In this document: positions 4,854 to 6,209 of the stretch, piece by piece
Layout of the letters: each line of letters starts with the position of its first letter
Position numbering within the stretch: the first letter of the stretch is position 1
Program-made: the position numbers and the translations under genes
Assembly: GCA_022425845.1 (NCBI GenBank)
Contig: JAKMEU010000225.1
Location: forward strand, 1-6,209
Reading direction: 5' to 3'
Length of the DNA stretch: 6,209 nt
Origin: Luminiphilus sp.
Lineage (GTDB): Bacteria; Pseudomonadota; Gammaproteobacteria; Pseudomonadales; Halieaceae
Notes under the pieces: generated by a model
Seen by the model: the letters and a program-made list of their open reading frames with translations, nothing else
Told to the model about the DNA's origin: nothing
The model's database searches: none

Positions 4854-6209
4854 CCGCTGTGCGTTCCCCTGTCCCTGCCCCAGTGGCCTGTGGCGAATCC
4901 CCACCAAATTACAGCATTGGCCAGCAACAGTAACGAAACCAGGGGCACAAAAGCGCGGCTCAGGCCGCCGACAAGACCCAGGGGCGAAAACAACAGGTAC
5001 AGCGCCAGCACACAGGAAAGCAGCGTCGCCGCGCAGGGTATGGCATAGACCCAGGGCCGCAGGTTGACGCTTGTCCTTGCATGGAAAGTCCAGCCTTCAG
5101 TACGGGGTCGCCAATAGCCCAGCCCCAACATCAGGCAGACTTCAATCAGGAAGAGAATGGCGTACAGGTGTAAAAAGTGCAGGGGTACCTGCTCCTTGAA
5201 AACGAACTGCAGGCAACCATACGCCGTGACATGAAAAACAATGACGACTTTCGCAGCGAGCGCGGGCACCCGAGTGGTGAACAATCCCACGATCACGATG
5301 GCAATAACCGGAATGTTGTAGAAGCCGGTAAAGATGCGAATCACTTGCCATAACCCCTCCGTGGCGTACTGCAGCAGGGGCGCCACCATAAAGGAGAACA
5401 GGGCAATAGCCACACTCGCGTATTTCGCAGTCCGGACCCGGTCTCCATCACTCAACGCGCGCTTGCTCAGTGGCTCATAAACGTCGAGGCAAAACAGCGT
5501 GGCCGCGCTGTTCAACAACGAGTTGAACGAGCTGAATACGGCTCCCAGTAAGACGGCGAGAAAAAACCCCCAGGCGTAGCTGGGCAGCACATCCCGGACC
5601 AGCTGGGGATAGGCAACATCGATCGACGCCAGATCTGATCCGTACAGGTGAAAGGCGATGACACCGGGCAGCATCATCAGGAAAGGCACCAGAACCTTAA
5701 AAAAGCCCGAAAAGAGAACACCTCGCTGCCCTGCAGCAAGGTCACGCGCCGCCAAGGTACGCTGTATGACGTACTGGTTGGCACACCAATAAAAAAGATT
5801 CGCAAACACCATGCCGGTAAACAGGGTCGCGAAGGGCGTGGGATCGCTGGACCCACCAATAGCGTTCAATTTGTGGGTCTCAGACGTCACCACGGTGGTC
5901 AGCCCGGACAGCACGCTACCCCCACCCAGGGCGGCCAGCCCCAATAGGGGTATGGCCAGCCCCATAATCAAAAGTCCAATACCGTTCAGGGTATCGGAGA
6001 TCGCCACCGCTCTCAGGCCCCCAAAGACGGCGTACAGGGCGCCTGTCACGCCAATCACGACAACGGTCACTGGCAGGGCGACCTGCGGTTCCAAGCCAAG
6101 CAACTCGGGTACCGAAAAAAGCTTCATCACCGCGAGGGAGCCCGAGTAGAGCACGCTGGGGATCGTCACCAGGCCATAACCCAGCATGAACAGGATGACC
6201 GTCATACGG
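4850..6209 (-). CDS. Sodium/solute symporter (SSS family, SglT/YidK-like), N-terminus beyond the window edge
   Basis: About 452 residues are visible; the frame is still open at the right edge, so the ATG at 6205 is internal. Many hydrophobic segments, roughly ten to eleven, are present. Family signatures are VLYSG near visible residue 18, FGGLRAVAISD near 61-71, YWCANQYVIQRTLAARD near 139-155, and FSSFNSLLNSAATLFCLDVY near 224-243, where the two serines probably correspond to the Na2 site of vSGLT. The cytoplasmic-membrane protein should couple Na+ entry to uptake of a sugar, polyol or related solute. Compared with a usual SglT-type length near 540, around 100 residues including the first transmembrane helices are missing. 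It is the first visible gene of the cluster and overlaps the Gfo/Idh/MocA gene by 4 nt. Hydrophobic C-terminal helices are followed by a short charged tail. Family is secure; substrate unknown. Confidence 0.92.
   Translation of the reverse strand, partial: RMTVILFMLGYGLVTIPSVLYSGSLAVMKLFSVPELLGLEPQVALPVTVVVIGVTGALYAVFGGLRAVAISDTLNGIGLLIMGLAIPLLGLAALGGGSVLSGLTTVVTSETHKLNAIGGSSDPTPFATLFTGMVFANLFYWCANQYVIQRTLAARDLAAGQRGVLFSGFFKVLVPFLMMLPGVIAFHLYGSDLASIDVAYPQLVRDVLPSYAWGFFLAVLLGAVFSSFNSLLNSAATLFCLDVYEPLSKRALSDGDRVRTAKYASVAIALFSFMVAPLLQYATEGLWQVIRIFTGFYNIPVIAIVIVGLFTTRVPALAAKVVIVFHVTAYGCLQFVFKEQVPLHFLHLYAILFLIEVCLMLGLGYWRPRTEGWTFHARTSVNLRPWVYAIPCAATLLSCVLALYLLFSPLGLVGGLSRAFVPLVSLLLLANAVIWWGFATGHWGRDRGTHSG

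Noticed and set aside
1..6209. CRISPR arrays, insertion sequences, tRNA or rRNA genes
   Set aside because: No regularly spaced repeats, transposase-like frames, terminal inverted repeats or recognisable RNA genes were seen on either strand.

Overview
This 6.2 kb window has every convincing gene on the minus strand, so transcription runs from high to low coordinates. The base composition is moderately GC-rich and the genes are tightly packed with short overlaps. Together with the protein families present, this suggests a proteobacterium, perhaps a marine or halophilic gammaproteobacterium. That placement is an inference from gene content only.

Right part (6209 down to 1643): four genes form a tight cluster that looks like one operon. 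In transcription order they are a sodium/solute symporter of the SglT/YidK type (its N-terminus lies outside the window), a Gfo/Idh/MocA NAD(P)-dependent oxidoreductase, an aldo-keto reductase resembling xylose/aldose reductases, and a Fe(II)/2-oxoglutarate oxygenase of the TauD / clavaminate-synthase-like type. The first pair overlaps by 4 nt (GTGA) and the last pair by 8 nt (ATGACTAA). The middle pair is separated by 39 nt carrying two inverted repeats. The content suggests uptake and redox modification of a sugar, polyol or sugar-like solute. The substrate cannot be read from the sequence.

Middle (1642 to 1338): a short intergenic stretch leads into a 48-codon ORF with a strong ribosome binding site. 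Its stop overlaps the start of the next gene. Its sequence includes a stretch resembling the N-terminus of a family-4 glycosyltransferase, so it may be a gene remnant, a leader peptide, or both.

Left part (1341 to 1): a HAD-IIB phosphatase of the mannosyl/glucosyl-3-phosphoglycerate phosphatase family overlaps by 53 nt the start of a GT-A glycosyltransferase that runs off the left edge. This pair matches the two-step route to the compatible solute glucosylglycerate: GpgS joins NDP-glucose and 3-phosphoglycerate, and GpgP removes the phosphate. The most notable points are the neighbourhood of a compatible-solute pathway and an unexplained transport/redox operon, the 16-bp perfect palindrome abutting the aldo-keto reductase ribosome binding site, the small coupled ORF, and the long gpgP/gpgS overlap.
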